From an uncultured Prevotellaceae bacterium (GTDB lineage Bacteria; Bacteroidota; Bacteroidia; Bacteroidales; Bacteroidaceae), in assembly GCA_949299545.1 (NCBI GenBank), contig CASGAM010000029.1, forward strand, positions 90,894-154,893: a stretch of 64,000 bases of DNA, read 5' to 3'. A program made the position numbers and the translations under genes. Each line of letters starts with the position of its first letter. Within the stretch, counting starts at the first letter, position 1. This document shows, piece after piece, positions 61,411 through 64,000 of this stretch. A model generated the notes under the pieces. The model did not search any database, was not told the origin of the DNA, and saw nothing but the letters and a program-made list of their open reading frames with translations.

Positions 61411-62379
61411 ATGAACAAACAGCTGAATTTTAAAAACAAGATGTTGCTTGCCGCATTGTTTATGTCGGGTGCAGTCGGTGTTTCCGGCCAGACAGAGTTT
61501 ATCAAATACGGTGATTTTGACAGTTGGATTGTCCGCAACATCAAGGAAAGTGCAATTATAGGTGGACAGACCAAACAACTTTATGAGATAGGCCCCAATG
61601 CCGTCTGGAACAACAATAATCCTTATGTCAACCAGGGTGGCTCACCGTGGGGAACGTCCAATGTGATGGCTAAAGTTTGTGGCATTGTCAAGACAAATAC
61701 GTCTACTTACCGTGAGAAGCGCGGCAACGGCTATTGTGCCCGTTTGGAGACGCATATTGAGAAAGTAAAAGTCCTCGGGGTGGTCAGTATTGAAGTGTTG
61801 GCTGCCGGTTCCGTTTTCCTCGGACACGTGCCGGAGCCCATTACCAATACCTCAAACCCGATGAGTAAATTGTCTGTTGGATTGCCGTTTACCAAACGTC
61901 CGAAAGCCATCTGTTTCGATTACAAGGTCAAGTTGTCCGGCAAACCGGACCGTATCCGTGAGACAGGTTTCAGCAAGGTGACGAAAGTGGAAGGCATGGA
62001 CATGCCCGATGTCTTTTGTTTGCTTCAGAAACGGTGGGAAGACGAAGACGGCAATGTATATGCCAAGCGCATCGGTACGTTGGTACATCGTTTCAACAAA
62101 AATACAGACTGGGTGAACAATGCCAATTTTGAAATACAGTACGGTGACATTACGCGTCAAAGCGGCTTTAAGAGTTACATGGGGCTGATTACCGGCGACG
62201 CCACCAAGTATTGTCAAAACAGCAAGGGGAAAATGGTGCCCATTAAGGAAGTGGGGTGGGCCGATGCCGACGAAACGCCTACACATATGATATTGCAGTT
62301 TGACTCCAGTTACGGCGGTGCCTATGTTGGAGCCGTGGGAACGACCCTATGGGTAGACAATGTCCGTTTGGTATATTGA
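61411..62379 (+). CDS. Exported PCMD-domain protein
   Basis: A 322-residue protein with a signal peptide (MLLAALFMSGAVGVSGQ, about 11-27). The putative carbohydrate metabolism domain (PCMD) fills the rest: FIKYGDFDSWIVRNIKES, SPWGTSNVMAKVCGIVKTNT, CFDYKVKLSGKPDRIRETGF and the closing FDSSYGGAYVGAVGTTLWVD then NVRLVY. PCMD is a beta-jelly-roll found in exported Bacteroidota proteins. Its ligand is unknown. It lies 19 bp after the barrel gene and 24 bp before nspC, so the three are likely one operon. Confidence 0.8.
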   Translation: MNKQLNFKNKMLLAALFMSGAVGVSGQTEFIKYGDFDSWIVRNIKESAIIGGQTKQLYEIGPNAVWNNNNPYVNQGGSPWGTSNVMAKVCGIVKTNTSTYREKRGNGYCARLETHIEKVKVLGVVSIEVLAAGSVFLGHVPEPITNTSNPMSKLSVGLPFTKRPKAICFDYKVKLSGKPDRIRETGFSKVTKVEGMDMPDVFCLLQKRWEDEDGNVYAKRIGTLVHRFNKNTDWVNNANFEIQYGDITRQSGFKSYMGLITGDATKYCQNSKGKMVPIKEVGWADADETPTHMILQFDSSYGGAYVGAVGTTLWVDNVRLVY

Positions 62380-62403
62380 TTTTATATATAAGTTTTACTA
62401 AGT

Positions 62404-63594
62404 ATGAAAAAGAACCGTATGACTTATGAAGGCGTAAACACGCCTTGTTATATAATAGAAGAAGATTTGTTACGTGACAATTTGCGTCTCATCAGGCATG
62501 TGATGGATGAAGCCCAAGTAGAGATAATATTGGCCTTCAAGGCATTTGCACAGTGGAAAACGTTCCCGATTTTCCGCGAGTACATCAATCATACGACTGC
62601 CAGTTCGCTTAATGAGGCAAAACTGGCAGTGGAAAAGTTCGGTAGTAAGGCGCATGCTTTTTTCACCGCATACAGCGAAAGTGAATTTTATGATGTGCTT
62701 GAGCATTGCAGTCATGTCACTTTCAACACACTTTCCCAGCTTGAGCGTTTCAAAGGGATGGTGGAAACATATAATCGCAGTCATGCGGGCAACGCAGTTT
62801 CATGCGGACTCAGAATAAATCCCGAACACTCTGAAATACAGGTAGAACTGTATAACCCCTGTGCTCCCGGTTCACGCTTCGGGGTCATGGCCTCACAAAT
62901 GCCTGATGAATTGCCCGGCATTGTTGAGGGATTGCATTGTCATTGCCATTGTGAAAGCACTTCGTATGAACTTGAGCGTACGTTGGAGCGCATTGATAGA
63001 AAATTCGGACGGTGGTTGCCTAAGATCAAGTGGCTCAATTTAGGCGGCGGGCATCTTATGACCCGTAAGGATTATGATGTGGAGCATCTTATCTCGTTGC
63101 TGAAAAGTTTTAAGCGTGCGCATCCCAATTTGTCGCTGATACTTGAGCCCGGTTCAGCGTTTGCCTGGCAGACAGGGCCGTTAGTGGCCTCTGTACTCGA
63201 CATTGTGGAGAATAAAGGCATACGTACAGCTATTTTAGACGTCAGTTTCACCTGCCACATGCCCGATTGTTTGGAGATGCCATACCAGCCGGAAGTGCGG
63301 TTTGCCGAATCGCTCGAACCGGAGGCCGTCAAGTTCGCATCACCCGGTAGTCATGTGTACAGGCTCGGCGGAAACAGTTGCCTGAGCGGTGATTATATGG
63401 GTTTATGGCGTTTCGACCACGAGCTGCAAGTTGGTGAGAAGGTGATTTTTGAAGATATGATACATTATACAATCGTAAAAACGACGATGTTCAACGGGGT
63501 AGGCCATCCCTCGATAGCCATGCTCCACAGCAACGGCGAATTGGAGATTTATCGCAAATTCACATACGAAGATTACCGTGACAGGATGTGTTAA
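62404..63594 (+). CDS. nspC: Carboxynorspermidine/carboxyspermidine decarboxylase
   Basis: A 396-residue PLP enzyme of the alanine racemase/ornithine decarboxylase fold III group. NTPCYIIEEDLLRDNLRLI opens the domain. AFKAFAQWKTFPIFREYI carries the PLP Lys, and SSLNEAKLAVEKFGSKAHAF, GLHCHCHCESTSYELERTLE, NLGGGHLMTRKDYDVEHLI and FTCHMPDCLEMPYQPEV follow (active-site Cys/Asp region). It completes spermidine or norspermidine synthesis from the carboxy-polyamine. The partner carboxynorspermidine synthase is not in the window. It ends the barrel-PCMD-nspC run. Confidence 0.94.
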   Translation: MKKNRMTYEGVNTPCYIIEEDLLRDNLRLIRHVMDEAQVEIILAFKAFAQWKTFPIFREYINHTTASSLNEAKLAVEKFGSKAHAFFTAYSESEFYDVLEHCSHVTFNTLSQLERFKGMVETYNRSHAGNAVSCGLRINPEHSEIQVELYNPCAPGSRFGVMASQMPDELPGIVEGLHCHCHCESTSYELERTLERIDRKFGRWLPKIKWLNLGGGHLMTRKDYDVEHLISLLKSFKRAHPNLSLILEPGSAFAWQTGPLVASVLDIVENKGIRTAILDVSFTCHMPDCLEMPYQPEVRFAESLEPEAVKFASPGSHVYRLGGNSCLSGDYMGLWRFDHELQVGEKVIFEDMIHYTIVKTTMFNGVGHPSIAMLHSNGELEIYRKFTYEDYRDRMC

Positions 63595-63631
63595 CCATTT
63601 TAGGTGAAAAAAGAAATTTTTCGTTAGAATG

Positions 63632-63663
63632 CTTGCACGTTCTAAAAAAAGATTATACCTTTG
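63632..63663 (+). promoter_or_regulatory. Promoter of the tRNA cluster
   Basis: CTTG (63632-63635), 20 nt, TACCTTTG (63656-63663), followed after 55 bp by tRNA-Gly. It has the same -7 sequence as the tRNA-Gln promoter. Confidence 0.7.
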
Positions 63664-63718
63664 CAACCGCATTCAGGGGAATGTGAAAATAAAAAAGTTT
63701 AGTGAACACGGTTCTGTT

Positions 63719-63791
63719 GCGGAAATAGCTCAGTTGGTAGAGCACAACCTTGCCAAGGTTGGGGTCGCGAGTTCGAGTCTCGTTTTCCGCT
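63719..63791 (+). tRNA. tRNA-Gly (GCC)
   Basis: 73 nt. Acceptor GCGGAAA / TTTCCGC, D arm GCTC...GAGC, anticodon arm CAACC-TTGCCAA-GGTTG (anticodon GCC), T arm GCGAG-TTCGAGT-CTCGT, discriminator T. No encoded CCA. Confidence 0.93.
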
Positions 63792-63818
63792 CAGAAAGGA
63801 AATATTAAGTAACAGTTT

Positions 63819-63899
63819 GCCCAGGTGGCGGAATGGTAGACGCGCTCGTTTCAGGTGCGAGTGTTGAGAGACGTGCAGGTTCGAGTCCTGTTCTGGGCA
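63819..63899 (+). tRNA. tRNA-Leu (CAG)
   Basis: 81 nt, class II with a long variable arm. Acceptor GCCCAGG / TCTGGGC, anticodon loop TTCAGGT (anticodon CAG), T loop TTCGAGT, discriminator A. Confidence 0.92.
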
Positions 63900-63917
63900 C
63901 TTCACTGTTCTTTAATT

Positions 63918-64000
63918 GGAGAGATGGCGGAATTGGTAGACGCGCTACTTTGAGGGGGTAGTGACAATTGTGTCGTGGGAGTTCGAGTCTCCTTCTCTTC
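63918..64000 (+). tRNA. tRNA-Leu (GAG), cut by the window end
   Basis: Acceptor GGAGAGA / TCTCTTC (one G-U pair) closes exactly at the last base. The anticodon loop TTGAGGG gives GAG. A long variable arm marks it as class II. The discriminator base lies beyond the window. Confidence 0.88.

Overview
The window looks like a chromosomal segment of a Bacteroidales bacterium (phylum Bacteroidota), probably a gut or host-associated member. I do not attempt a genus call. Supporting signs: promoters of the TTTG - about 19-20 nt - TAnnTTTG type ahead of many genes and both tRNA groups; almost no Shine-Dalgarno sequences; TonB-dependent receptors, lipoproteins and PepSY, PCMD, DUF4738 and DUF4923 families typical of the phylum; a class III fructose-1,6-bisphosphatase; and a carboxynorspermidine-type polyamine route.

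Layout. 0-6.6 kb: end of a Fur/PerR-like regulator, rubrerythrin, an OmpH-like lipoprotein with a small membrane protein, dipeptidase PepD, a beta-helix lipoprotein, a secreted endonuclease/exonuclease/phosphatase protein and RlmH. 6.9-12.5 kb: two TonB-dependent receptors around an outer-membrane-type protein. 12.6-16.2 kb: a tight run of nitroreductase, DUF2520 oxidoreductase, KdsC-like phosphatase, Maf, a lipoprotein and a low-molecular-weight tyrosine phosphatase. 16.3-19.6 kb: the rsfS-ftsH-cdsA operon on the minus strand. 19.8-21.3 kb: twin tRNA-Gln genes and a lone HpaII-family protein with no methyltransferase beside it. 21.5-26 kb: a G+C-rich 1509-residue PL11 rhamnogalacturonan lyase with passenger-type repeats. 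26-28.9 kb: an accessory stretch with dense inverted repeats, a frameshifted AlbA_2/ATPase gene and a NERD protein. 28.9-35.7 kb: rmuC, an acetyltransferase, an AGCS amino-acid symporter, a DUF4738 lipoprotein with a transglutaminase-like protein, and pfs-luxS. 35.8-43.8 kb: a response regulator, histidine kinase and PepSY module, then lysS-gpsA-pgi-HAD. 44.6-52.6 kb: a GH13 enzyme, fabD, thiD, manC, a TPR protein and glnS. 53-64 kb: a third TonB receptor with DUF362 and DUF4923 proteins, a nucleotidyltransferase, fbp, an outer-membrane barrel - PCMD - nspC cluster, and tRNA-Gly, tRNA-Leu(CAG) and tRNA-Leu(GAG).

Most of the window is ordinary core genome. The unusual parts are: the HpaII-family protein, whose expected catalytic lysine appears to be tyrosine; the 26-28.9 kb accessory stretch (two kinds of intergenic repeat, a single-base frameshift at AAAA-TAA, a 12-nt in-frame tandem repeat); a promoter plus intrinsic terminator inside the leader of the 53-kb TonB receptor; a perfect 10-bp inverted repeat on the pfs-luxS promoter; and a promoter-less-looking 820-bp gap containing a strong hairpin. 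All family assignments come from reading motifs by eye and from memory of the families; no database search was run.
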